A DNA stretch of 64,000 bases from Nothopassalora personata. Its lineage: Eukaryota > Ascomycota > Dothideomycetes > Mycosphaerellales > Mycosphaerellaceae. The notes below the pieces were generated by a model. That model made no database searches. It saw only the letters and a program-made list of their open reading frames with translations, and had not been told where the DNA came from. Shown here piece after piece: positions 52,569 to 63,856 of this stretch; the first letter of the stretch is position 1, and each line of letters starts with the position of its first letter. The stretch is from the NCBI GenBank assembly GCA_033816765.1, contig CM066291.1, positions 2,604,001 to 2,668,000 of the forward strand, in the 5' to 3' direction. A program made the translations under genes and the position numbers.

Positions 52569-53685
52569 ATGCTTCTCCTCGACTACCAGAACGTCCTCAT
52601 TGAGTCGCTGCTCAAGGACCGCTTCAGCCCAGAGTGCGTTGGCTGGCAGGAGTTACACGAGCACACATGGCTGACAGTAGAGCAGCTCAACACCCTCATC
52701 AATCGATCAAGTCGTCTCAGACTTCGACAATGTCACCTTCCACATCTCTACGCCTAACTCCAAGACACAGATCCTCATCTCCATCGCTGTAAAGTGCTTC
52801 CCAGAGCTCGTCAAATACGGCGCGGAAGCCATCCTTCAACGCGAATATGGCCCGTTCATTGTCTCCCCAGAATCAGGCTACGACTTCTCTGTCCAGGTCG
52901 ATCTCGAGAACCTACCAGAGTCCCAAGAAGAGAAGGACGACCTGATTAGACGGATAAGCTTGTTGAAGCGCAATGCTATGGCAGCACCCTTCGAGCAGGC
53001 ATTCGATGAGTACGCATCTTTGGCAGAGCAAGCGAGTCACTATACGAGTGAGAGTGCACCGCAGGGTGTGAAGGAAGGTGGAGAGCTACGAGCGATACAC
53101 TACCGCGACCAGGAAGCTATCTACGTCAAAGCCAGCCACGATCGTGTGACAGTCATCTTCAGCACAGTATTCTCGGACGAGACAGACCGCATCTATGGCA
53201 AGGTGTTCCTGCAGGAGTTCGTGGACGCGAGAAGAAGAGCTATTCAGAATGCACCACAGGTACTGTTCCGCAACGATCCGCCTTTAGAGCTGCAGGGCGT
53301 CAGTGGGCTGCCGAGTGGTAAGGGAGAAGTCGGATATATCACATTTGGTAAGCTCATCGAGGGAGAGGCATATGAAGTCGCATTTGCTGACCAGTTGAAG
53401 TGCTGTTCCCACGACATCTCACACAGCAGCGGCGGTACGAGGTCATCTCGCACATACAGACTTTCCGGGACTACTTCCACTATCATATCAAAGCCAGTAA
53501 GGCATACATTCACAGCCGCATGCGGAGGCGGACGGCAGACTTCCTGCAAGGTGAGCAGAAGCCTGTGATTGCAATAATCTGAGGATTGTACTGACACTTC
53601 TACAGTCCTTCGAAGAGCTCGTCCTGAGACGGAGGAGAAGGAGCGAAAAACAGCCAGTGGGAGGACTTTCAGAGTTCAAGCCTAG
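52569..53685 (+). CDS. ARC35: Arp2/3 complex 34-kDa subunit (ARPC2/Arc35), four exons
   Basis: Subunit of the Arp2/3 complex that nucleates branched actin at endocytic patches. Exons are 52569-52633, 52686-53347, 53395-53550 and 53606-53685. Introns of 52, 47 and 55 bp have GTGCGT, GTAAGC and GTGAGC donors, branch sites GCTGAC, GCTGAC and ACTGAC, and CAG acceptors. The product is 320 residues. It begins [20 protein letters not shown], then [17 protein letters not shown] and [14 protein letters not shown], and ends with the conserved block [27 protein letters not shown] and KTASGRTF. All junctions keep phase (963 coding bases). Length matches the family. Confidence 0.95.
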
Positions 53686-53941
53686 GACGGCGTTTGGGCA
53701 GGGTTAAACTCCATGGCTCGCCAGACCGGTAGCTGAGAGCTGCTGACGACCTGCCATTCTCAGCCCAGTCGAGAAAAGTTCACGCCACCGGGAAATTGAT
53801 CGTCCCCGCAGCCTACAGTCTTTGTGCTGATCGAAAGGCACTCTATCGATGTGCAAGACCGTGACGAAAGAGAGTCATCGGAGGCATGGGTCTATCAAAG
53901 CAAAATAGGCAGTCGCGTCGTAGGTAGCAATCAGAGAACGG
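53686..53941. other. Intergenic
   Basis: About 256 bp between ARPC2 and the decayed Cys-rich paralogue. No feature is recognised. Confidence 0.4.
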
Positions 53942-54965
53942 TTGGCATGTGAAGGCCTCACTCTGGTCCCGGCTTCGGCTATCCGACCCGCCGCACTCCA
54001 AGCAATTCTTCACTTTCAAACTTCCTACGAGACTCGTGTGCACACCACATTGGAAGACACACTTGGCGAGATGCCCACGCACACGATTGCTGGAGGCACG
54101 ACTCCGGGCGATTGCATGTGCCATGAGTGCCTTGAGTTCCAGCGCGGATACCTTCACGTGCTGAACTTGGTCGAGCAACACGAGCGCCGCCCTCGTACAG
54201 AGCAAAGCTTTGAAAACGCGGCTAACAGTTTTAACGAGTCCTGGATCATCAACCGACAGCATCGCCTCCACATCCTTCAGCCACCAAAAGAAGAACAGCA
54301 TGCGGAAGGAGCACCAGTACGTACCGGTCCAGTGAAGATGACCCCTTGGACCCAAACACTAACCACTGATCGACAGTTGTGACCACGTGGCGCTGTTATA
54401 TATCCCAGTCAGCTTCAGTGCACCAAAGACCGACCGAGATACTGCGACTGTGACCAGTGTCGCGTAATCGACGTACACCGCTGTGAATTGGCCGGATCGA
54501 TTTTGACCGGAATATTGCTACCGTCACCCCAAAACAGCGAAGACCGCACATAGTGAACGATCGAGAGCCTGGTTGCCTGGCAGATCGAAGTTCAGCATGA
54601 GCCAGATCACTGTTTCAAGACTGCCTCGCAAAGCCCAATCGAGGCTGAGTCCGGTTCATCAGATGAGGACGACGACAGCACAGAAGATTTAAGTCCCCTA
54701 TCTCGAGTCAGGTCCAACAGTCGCTGATTCCAGAATGGACTGCGGACCTCGAGTCTGCCGAGAGCAGCAGCTACGACGGCAAGTTCATGGTCTGTGACCA
54801 CTGTCATGTTCATGGCCTTCCATCTAACGAGGCGCCCGTCTGTGAGCAGTGCATCCTTCTCGAGCAACCATGTGTTCGCCGCTGATGCCGTGACTCCATC
54901 GATAGCAAGGCTGCCTGTCAGAACCCCGAGTGACGCTACGTTCACAAGGACAGCCAACCACGGGA
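53942..54965 (+). pseudogene. Decayed tandem paralogue of the Cys-rich gene at 55777
   Basis: A first part (frame 53942-54382) contains CMCHECLEFQRGY, comparable with CACATCTSLRDVRGG in the intact gene. A second part (about 54730-54965) reads GKFMVCDHCHVHG then NEAPVCEQCILLEQPC, matching KFIVCDHCRSHG and NEASVCKECILRQVPC of the intact gene. After PCVRR an in-frame TGA (54883-54885) occurs where the intact protein continues QC, and a second stop follows 15 codons later in a still alignable region (RYVHKD against CFYVHGD). The intact gene has an intron after HG; here the two sides are contiguous. The minus-strand 168-codon frame over this place is a shadow. Confidence 0.75.
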
Positions 54966-55776
54966 TGATCCTGATTGTACAGCCATCCTCCATCACGGTC
55001 GACTGCTGCAATACATGGTCAGAGGACAGGTGCCAGCTAAGCGGCGCACATACCGATGCTACGTACCAGTCGCAGAACGTGGCAATCGGGCGGTAAAAGT
55101 GCCCGCCAAGCAACGTGAAGGCACGGCAGCCTCTAAGCTCGCGTAGACGCTGGTCCCGGAACCTACGAGAATCTGTACTTGACGTGCGATGGCCAGGAGG
55201 AGTGGGTGATGAGAGAACAAGCTACCGCACCAGGACTCGGAAAACAGGGTGAAGAACGGCGCAGTGTTCAAAATTTGATTGCCTGAAGACCGCTGCTGGG
55301 ACTATCGGGTTGAGTGAACGGAACTCTCGAGATATACTCGAGCAGCTCATGGGTTGCGAGACTGCAGGTATTGTGCTGACCATCGACCTCATGGTCATGT
55401 AGTCAGTGTTTGGTGAGTAGGACGGAATCAGTGTTCAGACCTTGACCTTCTCGGGGTGAGCCTTTTTCGGACAGCATGGATGGTCAACGAGACTGTCGAT
55501 GCAGCAGTGTAGATTGAACACGTCGATGTAAGCATCGCCTGAACGATGTTTGAACGCGGAAGCTGCATAGTCAGGTTGTAGAGGATGCATGAAAAATATT
55601 TGCTTCCCGCACATCCCTACATTTGCGATTGTGGACAATGAGGAAGGCGCGCGTATTGTTAGGTCACATGCATAAATAGGCAGAATCCACACTTCCTATA
55701 GAACTTCACTCGCTCATCATCACTTCAACTTCAACCGCCAAACCCATTTTCTTTTTGAGCATACATACACACCCAC
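54966..55776. other. Intergenic with probable promoter
   Basis: About 800 bp upstream of the intact Cys-rich gene. A TATA-like GCATAAATAGG lies at about 55671-55681, roughly 100 bp before the first ATG, and CA/CT-rich leader sequence follows (about 55735-55830). No other gene is supported. Confidence 0.45.
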
Positions 55777-57172
55777 TTGACATCCCAGCTCCATCATCCT
55801 TGTCTAGACCACCAATCTACCACCACCACCAACTTCACGAACAACATCATCAGTATGTCGCAGATGTCACCAATCCACCCAGCATTCGCTCGCCATGTCG
55901 AGTGCGCTTGCGCCACCTGCACCAGCCTTCGCGATGTGCGTGGTGGCATCGCCTCTATTCCGATACAGCACATGACCACCATGTATGGCGAGCAGGAGGC
56001 GGCAGACAGGATCAACACAGCGGATCATCTCCTTGGTGAAGCGCAAGAGGTGAGTTCGTCCGAGATGCGCGTAGCATCTCCAGCTCACTAGCAGTGGCTG
56101 AGGCACTGTCGCCTGCAGTTCGAGCATAGCTGATGCCCACATCTTTAGCTCCTTCGCCGCAAGCACATCCCAGGCCAATACTCGAGTATGGGTGTCATTC
56201 CGAACCAACGGAGCAACGCGAATGTGTCGCCCCCCAAGTCCGCCCGTGACAGCGCCATCTCCATCATTCGCGACGCTACCGGGAACAGGATGGGTCCTGT
56301 CCACAATCGCCAGGTCAAAAACCCGTGGCAGAGCGCCGGATCGCCGCCAGCCAGCATCAGCAGCAGCAAGACCGCCACCAACTTCGAGGACATCGTACGC
56401 TCACGAGCTGCAGAGCTGGGCATCTTGCGAACTCAGCAGGCTTACGCATCTGCACCGCTCATTGTAAGTCTCGGTTCACCCGACATTGAGTAGGAAGCTC
56501 ACTTTACCAGAACGTCTCACCACCTCAAGGTCCTGTCAGCATCAACGACAGCAAAAACACTCTTAAGGAGAAGTCTAAGTTCATTGTCTGCGACCACTGC
56601 CGAAGCCATGGTAAGCAAAAGGAGTCTTGAAGCACAAATTGACGCACAGTAACAGTCTTCTAGGCATCCGCTGTAACGAAGCCTCTGTGTGCAAGGAGTG
56701 CATCCTCCGCCAGGTCCCCTGCACACATCGCCAATGCGACCTCAGCCCAGGCAGCAGAGAGGACTGCCCACGTCAAGTCTGTTTCTACGTTCACGGCGAC
56801 TTCATGCCCGATGTCTACGGCCAACACAACCCAGAGTGCCCGAACTGGATCATCCTTCCAGGCAAGCTCCGCGACCACCTCTCAGCAGGCCAGCTGGGCA
56901 AGCAGAACGCGAAGAGCGAGAAGGATGTCATCGCCGCGTACGCCGGCGTCACTCAGCGCCAGCGAGAAGCGATCAACGCCATGGCCGGCTGCGTGCAGAC
57001 CGGCCTTGCCACCTGGGACACTGTTGCCATGCAGTGTGCCTGTGTGGAGATCGAGCGAGAAGAGCAGCGTACCCGTACTGCAGAGGACAATCTGCGTCGT
57101 CTCGGAGAGCTTAGGATGTCACAGCCGGGTGAGCTCAGCCTGAACGGTCGCCCTCTGACTGGGAACTTGTGA
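55777..57172 (+). CDS. Cys-rich (zinc-finger-like) protein of unknown function, four exons
   Basis: Exons are 55777-56049, 56149-56463, 56511-56610 and 56664-57172. Introns are 99, 47 and 53 bp with GTGAGT, GTAAGT and GTAAGC donors and TTTAG, CCAG and CTAG acceptors, and the phase is kept throughout. The product is 398 residues from the first Met, or 372 from the second Met at 55855 (MSQMSPIHPAF), which I consider at least as likely. An N-terminal cluster CACATC is followed by a Ser-rich linker, then a dense Cys/His region (VCDHCRSHGIRCNEASVCKE, CILRQVPCTHRQC, and CPRQVCFYVHGD) that probably binds zinc. A helical C-terminus includes TQRQREAINAMAG. Not a Zn2Cys6 factor by spacing. Family function unknown. 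A degraded tandem paralogue lies just upstream. Confidence 0.75.
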
Positions 57173-58280
57173 GTGATGCACTGTGGGCATCAGCGTGGCT
57201 GGAAGTGATGTTTGCCGACGCAGGTTACACCCGTGGGTTGTGCTACCCTGTGACACGGCAATTTTCGAGGAAGGCTAGCCACCCGGAGTGTTTTGATTGT
57301 CGTTCAAGAAGTGCTGTGGGCTACTGTGGTCATGGAGCGGGCGGGGAGAACGGAGCGAGTGTACGTTACAGACATGAAATTAAACGAGTGATGATATACT
57401 TCTAAGTCGTCTTCATGCCTTGATGTCCTCGGTCTGCAGGATCGATGGTCAAACTCTTGCCGCCGCAGGGCTCGTTGCACCAAACACGAGGGTTGTGCGT
57501 GGCTGTGCGACGCTTCGAGTCAGCCGGCAACATCCCAGTGAGCGATTATATGATCGTCGACCAGAGAATCTCTATCGACACTTTTTGATGTGGTGGAGCA
57601 GAGATCGGAAAGCAGTGTGCGCAACGACGACAGAGATAGAAGCAGATTATATGGTACGTTGGACGCGCTGAGAAGAAGTCGTTGTTGCAGAGGAAGTCGA
57701 CGTTGTTGGGGTGCACTGATGATGGAAGAAATTACGGCGGGTGGAGCCGCAGTGTCTACAGGCCCTGATTCGTCAGCGCGAGTCAGCCTAGCCCTGCATG
57801 TGTTTAGCGGTTTGCCCTCATCTCCTGTTCGACAACGGTGGCATTCCAGCGCTCACCACCTCGTCGTCGTTGTGTCGCTGTCGCCATACACGTCTACCTC
57901 CACGACCTCGACATCTGGGCGTCCGCCAGCGCCAGCGGAGGAGGAGTGGCCATCGACAATTCTCACCCCCAGTCACTCATTATTTGTTTTGCTTCGGTTA
58001 ACCTTCTGCACCAACGCCACTTTCGCTGCACGTCCGGCGCACAGGTACCGTCGATACCGCACAACCAACTATTGAGACTGCTCCTACTTCTTCAGGCCAT
58101 CGCGACGAGCTGGACACACGTCCGCCCGACCGTCATTTTATCCTCACCCAACATCTTATTACCCTCGTTTTCTGTTTATTCGGGCGACGCTTCAGCACAA
58201 TACACGACTTGTAATATAGCACCACACCCGGCGGCCGCGCGACTACCGACCGAGACCTGCATCCCCCCTATCAGCGTCCA
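57173..58280. other. Intergenic and probable RAX2 leader
   Basis: About 1.1 kb. Pyrimidine-rich sequence from about 57850 to 58270 suits a promoter and 5' leader of RAX2. The overlapping short frames (57590-58284) have no recognisable domains. Confidence 0.5.
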
Positions 58281-61200
58281 TTGAAACACCGCGCCGCCTG
58301 TCCGCATGCGATGCGCAATCCACTGTCACAGTTGCTGGCCATAGGGCCGGAGCTGGCGGTCTACATATTGGCGCTGCCGCTACTCGCATCCCGACCGACA
58401 CTCGCTCTCACGCAGAATGCCATCTCATCGCCGAACCTCGATCTGTCTCAATTAGGGCGAGTGGCCATCGGAGGAGACTTTGATTCGGTGTCACTGTACC
58501 GATACAAAGGTCAAAATGAGAATCTCTCGAGTAATGGCAGTCAGTCACTGCTTACGCGATACCCGGATGGCGCATGGCAGAGTCTTGGACTGGTGGACGC
58601 TGATGCGACAATAATGGCCATGTGCCCATTCACCGCGAAAGATGGCACGAATAAGGGGGTCATCGTTGGAGGTAACTTCACCAGTCTGGCAGGCGTGGAA
58701 GCGAGCTCCATTGCGCTCTGGAACCCCAAAGACAACTCAGTGACAGCATTGCCCGGTCTGACGGGACCGGTGCAAGCACTGTACTGTGATAAGCCATCGG
58801 GTACAGTCTATGTTGGAGGAAACTTCATGGGCGGCAACTCGACAAATGCTATGGCATGGGTGACCGGATGGCAAAACCTACCCTTCGCCGGATTCAATGG
58901 ACCCGTCAACACCATCACCAAGAACAGCGCCGGAAACATTGTCTTCGGCGGCGAATTCAGTGGCTTGGGCAACTCGTCCTCTCCGTCGAGACGGGACGCG
59001 CAGGTTGTCAACCTTGGTGGAGGCAACATCACCGCTTCGGCCACGACTGGGTCGACGAACACCGCTCAGCCTCAAGATATCGTCTGCAGCACTTCCGCCA
59101 ATGGCACGAATTGGTTGCTTCCAGATCACGCTCCTGGATTCTGGCAATTCGACGGCGGCTTTGGCTTCAGACCGACCAAACTACGACTGTACAATGCGAA
59201 TGTTAACGGCCGCGGCACAAAAGAATGGTTATTCCGACGCCTGGATGACAATGGCATCCTTAACATGACCTACATTGATCCCGTCACTGGTCAAAACCAG
59301 ACCTGCACGGAGAATTGCCCCCTTCCAGAGAACAACAGCACCGCTCAAGACTTCCACTTCATCAACAATGTCGGTGTAAGCAAATTCCAGATTGAGATCA
59401 AGCAGTGGTACGGCGCCGGTGCTGGCTTGAGCGGCATCGAGCTGTTTCAAGATGAAATCTACAGCTACGCGGTCGATAGGTTCAACGAACCACGGTGTAA
59501 TGGTCTCAGTCGAGGCTCCAGCTCTACCATCTCGCCTGACGACGGTACATGGGTCCAGGTTGCGAATCGAGGATCCAGCACATCGGACTTTCTGTCGGCA
59601 ACTTTGAGCAGCAAGGACAAGATCAGCTCCGACACCAATGTTGTCTTCCGCCCGAACATTCAGCAATCCGGCAACTACTCAGTCACTGTCTACACGCCCG
59701 GCTGCATACAAGATAACAGTTGTGGAACCCGAGGACAAGTCAACATGACCGGCTCCATGACAAGCGAGGGCGCACCTGTCACCAAGACCTTGTTTCAAAC
59801 CAACAACTACGACAAGTTTGACCAGATTTATTACGGCTACATCAATGTCGAGCGAGGCGGTTTCGCTCCTACGGTGACACTCTCCCCGGTGATTGGACAG
59901 GCAGCTCCGTTAACCGTCGTTGCTTCCAGAGTGCGCTTCGAACTCATCTCCACTACAGACAGCGGTCTGAACGGTCTGTACGAATACAATTCAACAGCGG
60001 GAACCACCGAGCGCGATTTCTCCGACTCGGTTATCAACTCTGCTGGCTCTGGTCTAGACAGCGGTGCACGCATCAACACTTTCGCTGAGGTTGGCAGCAC
60101 GCTATACGTGGCTGGTAGCTTCTCCAGCAGTGGCATTTCGAACATCATGTCTGTTGGCGATAAGGCTAGTGCGCTGCCTGGTCGCGGTCTGAATGGAGAA
60201 GTCACGGGCATGCGCCTGAATGGAACACGCCTGTACGTCGGAGGCACATTTGACAACACAGTCGATAGGACTGCCACCGGCCTCAACAACGTGGCCGTGT
60301 TTTCGACGGATAACAACGAATGGTCCGCTCTTGGCGCTGGAGTCAATGCTACAGTCTTCCACATTGTGCCTTTGGCGCTCAACGTCACTGTCGATGACCA
60401 GCAAGACTGCTTGGCACTTAGCGGCAACTTCACCTCTGTCAACGCCTTCGACGGCAATGCCGCATTCGATGTGGAAGGCTTCGCGATTTGGGTGCCGAGC
60501 CAGCGCAATTGGCTGCACAACATTCCCAACGCGAGTGCTGCCCTCAATGGCTATCTCAGCACTTACACAGAGATCCCTGACATGACGCCGTTATATGCCG
60601 GCACTGTCAGGTCGCAGGGCCTTGACTATGCCGACGCAATCGAGCTTGTTGGCTCTGGCAATCCCACAATTGAGACTCTTGGAGTTCGTCTTCAGCAGAG
60701 CTCTCGGACGTCAAACGGCGGCTCCTCGACGATGCACAGGCGTGCGCTGGCTGACCAGAGCTCTGGTCAAAACTACACTGGAGTGTACAACGGCATCTTC
60801 TACCATCAGAACAACTTAAATGTGACTATCCTCGGTGGCAACTTCGCAGCCACTTCCAGCAATGGCTCCACCGTTGAGAACTTGGTCTTCATCAACAACA
60901 CTGATTCGACTCAAACAGTCAGCGGAGTGGATGGTCTCGATGCAGACTCCATCGTAGTCGCAATGGATACTTACGGCACCCTCGTCTTTGCGGGAGGAGC
61001 CATCAACGGGACTGTGAACGGCAACGATGCTACTGGTCTCGTCGTGTACGATCTGTCTGCCAATCGATTCGCCGCACCGCACCCTCCTGCCCTTGGGGGT
61101 GACAATGTTGTGGTCAACGCTGTTGCCACCCAGCCAGATCAAACCGTGGTCTATGTTGGTGGCAGCTTTGATACCGCAGGATCACTCCAATGCAGAACAC

Positions 61201-62012
61201 TTTGTTCGTACGACGCCGGCATCATGCAATGGCAGAATGTCGTCTCAGGCTTGTCGGGAACCATCAACACCATGGTCTGGGCTTCGAAAACGGAGCTGAT
61301 TATTGCTGGCAACCTGACGCTTGATGGCAAAGCCACAACAATGGCCACGTACAACTCGAAGAAACAGACACTGGAAGCGTATGCCGGCGGTTCAACACTG
61401 CCTGGTCCAATCGTTGCACTGTCCGCCGTCAGCAACAACTACGATGAGTTCTGGGTATCCGGTGTCGCAACGGCCAACAACTCCGTCTACCTTGCAAAGT
61501 ATGCAGACAACACCTGGACGGGTGCAGGCGGTCTCGGCAAATCAACGACAATCAGAAAACTACAGATTATGCCGCTGACTTCGAATCACGCCAGCAGTGA
61601 CCTCATGGCGGATGATCAATTATTGATGATTCTTGGCGACATCAACATTCCTGGCCAAGGTAACGCGAGTGCTGTCCTCTTCAACGGCACGACGTACGAG
61701 CCTTACATCCTTACAAACATGCAGGACGGCAGCCAAGGCAGTCTTTCAGCAATTTTCGTCAGCAATCCACAAAACCTGATGGACAACAACCGGCACCACC
61801 TCGCTTTGGGACTTGTGGTTCTTATCGGCCTCGCAATCTCGCTTGCGCTCATCTTCCTCATGGTAGTGATAGGCATCCTGCTTGAGCGCCGAAGAAGACG
61901 CAAGGAAGGCTATGTCCCGATGACGATCGACAAGAGCAGCAACATCGCTCGATTACCGCCGGAGACACTCTTCCAGAATCTGGAAGGCAAGCCTAGCCCG
62001 CCAAAGATATAG
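58281..62012 (+). CDS. RAX2: Cortical polarity marker Rax2
   Basis: A 1243-residue single-exon membrane protein of the Rax2 family, which marks cell poles and tip-growth sites and partners with Rax1. A second Met at residue 11 (58311) is followed by a hydrophobic signal sequence (AVYILALPLLA, about residues 27-37). The long extracellular part is Ser/Thr/Asn-rich with many N-glycosylation sites and repeated blade motifs such as VAIGGDFDSV, VIVGGNFTSL, VYVGGNFMGG, LYVGGTFDN and VYVGGSFD, typical of the Rax2 beta-propeller and Kelch-like regions. One transmembrane helix near the C-terminus (LALGLVVLIGLAISLALIFL) is followed by RRRRR and a cytoplasmic tail of about 40 residues ending PSPPKI. Length matches the family. 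Confidence 0.95.
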   Translation: MKHRAACPHAMRNPLSQLLAIGPELAVYILALPLLASRPTLALTQNAISSPNLDLSQLGRVAIGGDFDSVSLYRYKGQNENLSSNGSQSLLTRYPDGAWQSLGLVDADATIMAMCPFTAKDGTNKGVIVGGNFTSLAGVEASSIALWNPKDNSVTALPGLTGPVQALYCDKPSGTVYVGGNFMGGNSTNAMAWVTGWQNLPFAGFNGPVNTITKNSAGNIVFGGEFSGLGNSSSPSRRDAQVVNLGGGNITASATTGSTNTAQPQDIVCSTSANGTNWLLPDHAPGFWQFDGGFGFRPTKLRLYNANVNGRGTKEWLFRRLDDNGILNMTYIDPVTGQNQTCTENCPLPENNSTAQDFHFINNVGVSKFQIEIKQWYGAGAGLSGIELFQDEIYSYAVDRFNEPRCNGLSRGSSSTISPDDGTWVQVANRGSSTSDFLSATLSSKDKISSDTNVVFRPNIQQSGNYSVTVYTPGCIQDNSCGTRGQVNMTGSMTSEGAPVTKTLFQTNNYDKFDQIYYGYINVERGGFAPTVTLSPVIGQAAPLTVVASRVRFELISTTDSGLNGLYEYNSTAGTTERDFSDSVINSAGSGLDSGARINTFAEVGSTLYVAGSFSSSGISNIMSVGDKASALPGRGLNGEVTGMRLNGTRLYVGGTFDNTVDRTATGLNNVAVFSTDNNEWSALGAGVNATVFHIVPLALNVTVDDQQDCLALSGNFTSVNAFDGNAAFDVEGFAIWVPSQRNWLHNIPNASAALNGYLSTYTEIPDMTPLYAGTVRSQGLDYADAIELVGSGNPTIETLGVRLQQSSRTSNGGSSTMHRRALADQSSGQNYTGVYNGIFYHQNNLNVTILGGNFAATSSNGSTVENLVFINNTDSTQTVSGVDGLDADSIVVAMDTYGTLVFAGGAINGTVNGNDATGLVVYDLSANRFAAPHPPALGGDNVVVNAVATQPDQTVVYVGGSFDTAGSLQCRTLCSYDAGIMQWQNVVSGLSGTINTMVWASKTELIIAGNLTLDGKATTMATYNSKKQTLEAYAGGSTLPGPIVALSAVSNNYDEFWVSGVATANNSVYLAKYADNTWTGAGGLGKSTTIRKLQIMPLTSNHASSDLMADDQLLMILGDINIPGQGNASAVLFNGTTYEPYILTNMQDGSQGSLSAIFVSNPQNLMDNNRHHLALGLVVLIGLAISLALIFLMVVIGILLERRRRRKEGYVPMTIDKSSNIARLPPETLFQNLEGKPSPPKI

Positions 62013-62855
62013 CAGGACTTGTCTCGAAACCCATCGAAACCCAAGATCTCCTCGCTATTCTGCAGGCTGGGATCGCGTCACGCCCGTCACGAATCTTGTT
62101 CGATAACGATTTGCTGCATTTTCTGCCACACCAACCACGATCGACTCGCTCGAGCACGTCACATCTTCTTGCCAGATGACTGACTAAATGGATGGGATTT
62201 ACTGGACCGGTCGCGCATGTTTGATTGCATTGCATGCATGATACCCTTCATACTCTTTTGTAGCACAGCAGTGCTGTTGTCTGAGTCTTCGTCGATTGTT
62301 TAGTACGCGAAGCACAGGCTTGAAACACTTAGGCAATCGATGTCTCAGACCATGGTCTCAGCACATCGCGTACGCACGAAGCTGGAGCAGCTGGTCGCCT
62401 ACCTCTGAAGCCTTTTCTCTATCTTTTCAGCTGATGGCAGCCGCTAATGTATACCGAAAGCGTGTATAGCGTGGGACGCTTGTCTGCTGTTGTTTTGCGA
62501 TGTTCTCCTCGATTGGACAGGGGTTTTAGGAATATGGACGGCCAAAGGAGGTAGAAAGAGAGTAGTGAAGCAATGGAAGAAATGAACATCGATTGTTACC
62601 GCCTTACTATTTTGTCGCGTTGCTGTGCCAGTAGTTCAGTGTATTCCTATGCAGGTTTGGAATTCGTGGGCAGGTCGCCGAGATCGGTCATGCAAGTAGC
62701 ATTGGGTAGGCATGAATGATGCAATCGCTCGACAATCGGTGAGAGCGGTCTGTCATATCTTCGGTAAAAGGCCTACCTTGACGTCGGCCCATGCATGATT
62801 GGCCAAGAAAGAAGTTAGGTGCGCGTCGTGCACGGTCGCACGTCGTGCACGAAAT
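62013..62855. other. RAX2 3' flank, no gene
   Basis: Normal-composition sequence downstream of RAX2. No supported frame or repeat is seen. The border to RIPped DNA is abrupt near 62860. Confidence 0.5.
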
Positions 62856-63279
62856 TTTACGATTATTATAACTAGTATAACTTGATAATGGTATGCCCGA
62901 TTAACTTTAGAATCTCTATTATAGTAGCGTCAAGTAATAAGAAGGCTATAAGGGTCTAACATTAGTAGTAAGATATAAATAGCTCTAGTAATAAAGCTTA
63001 TACTTTAACTTATATTATGTAAATTTTAATTAAAAATCTACGCTATTTAAGAGGTATTAATATTAGATAGACGTTATACTATATTTATATATTGTTTAAA
63101 GCTATTAAAAGGGTTAGAGGTCTTAAAATATAGTTATAAGCTAATAATTGAATTTAAATAACTAAATGTTTATTTTATAGAGAATTCTTAATAATTAAAG
63201 CTATATATTACTTTACTGTTCTTAAAGATACTCTATATACTATTTAGTATAAAAGACTACTATAAACTACTTATAAGAG

Positions 63280-63368
63280 TAGCCTATAGCTAATCCTTAT
63301 ATATAATATATAATTATACCCGGTATAGCAAGCCGTACGTAATTCGTATATATATAAAGTAACGTATA
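63280..63368 (+). repeat. Decayed family-E LTR fragment
   Basis: GTAGCCTATAGCTAATCC matches, with RIP changes, the start of the copy at 63857 and the 5' part of the clean 197-bp insertion at 16785. It is cut by the family-B LTR that starts at 63369. Confidence 0.55.
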
Positions 63369-63850
63369 TGTTACGGTTTAGTTCTATACTAAGCTAAGAA
63401 ACTAACCTATACGTAACGTACTCTATTTTAGTATTTAAATCTTAAATAGAAATAATAGACTTATAACTAGGATAGTAACTAAGTATAACACATTACTCTT
63501 ATAGAGCTTAAATAGAGTAAATAGAGTTATAATAGAGTACTACTTTATTAGGGACAAATCTCCTTTATATTTAGGAACGCTAAGAATCCCTTATAATTTT
63601 AATATATTTAACTTACTATTTAATATTACTATTTAGAATATACTAAAACCTAACCTCTACTATACTATTTCTTAAGTCTTTATAAGACTAAGATAACTAC
63701 TATATTATTACTCTCCTTTAATATCTTATTAGCCTAATAATAAATCTAATTAAGCTTATCTTCTTAACTTATATTACTATTAGGTTATACTAAACCTAAT
63801 AGCGTTAAACGTTATCTACTATAGGAGACTAATAGAGTAAACGGGCAACT
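63369..63850 (+). mobile_element. Gypsy-2-type 5' LTR plus leader, truncated and RIPped
   Basis: A 433-bp family-B LTR in plus orientation (TGTTACGG to AAACCTAATA, 63369-63801), followed by GCGTTAAACG and TATAGGAGA, which align with the Gypsy-2 leader just inside its 5' LTR. Similarity ends near 63850, so only the 5' end of the element is present. Confidence 0.8.
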
Positions 63851-63856
63851 ATAATA

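Noticed and set aside
53843..54355. 170-codon minus-strand frame
   Set aside because: No domain; it overlaps the first part of the decayed Cys-rich paralogue on the other strand.
54607..55113. 168-codon minus-strand frame
   Set aside because: It lies opposite the recognisable remains of the Cys-rich paralogue and has no support of its own.
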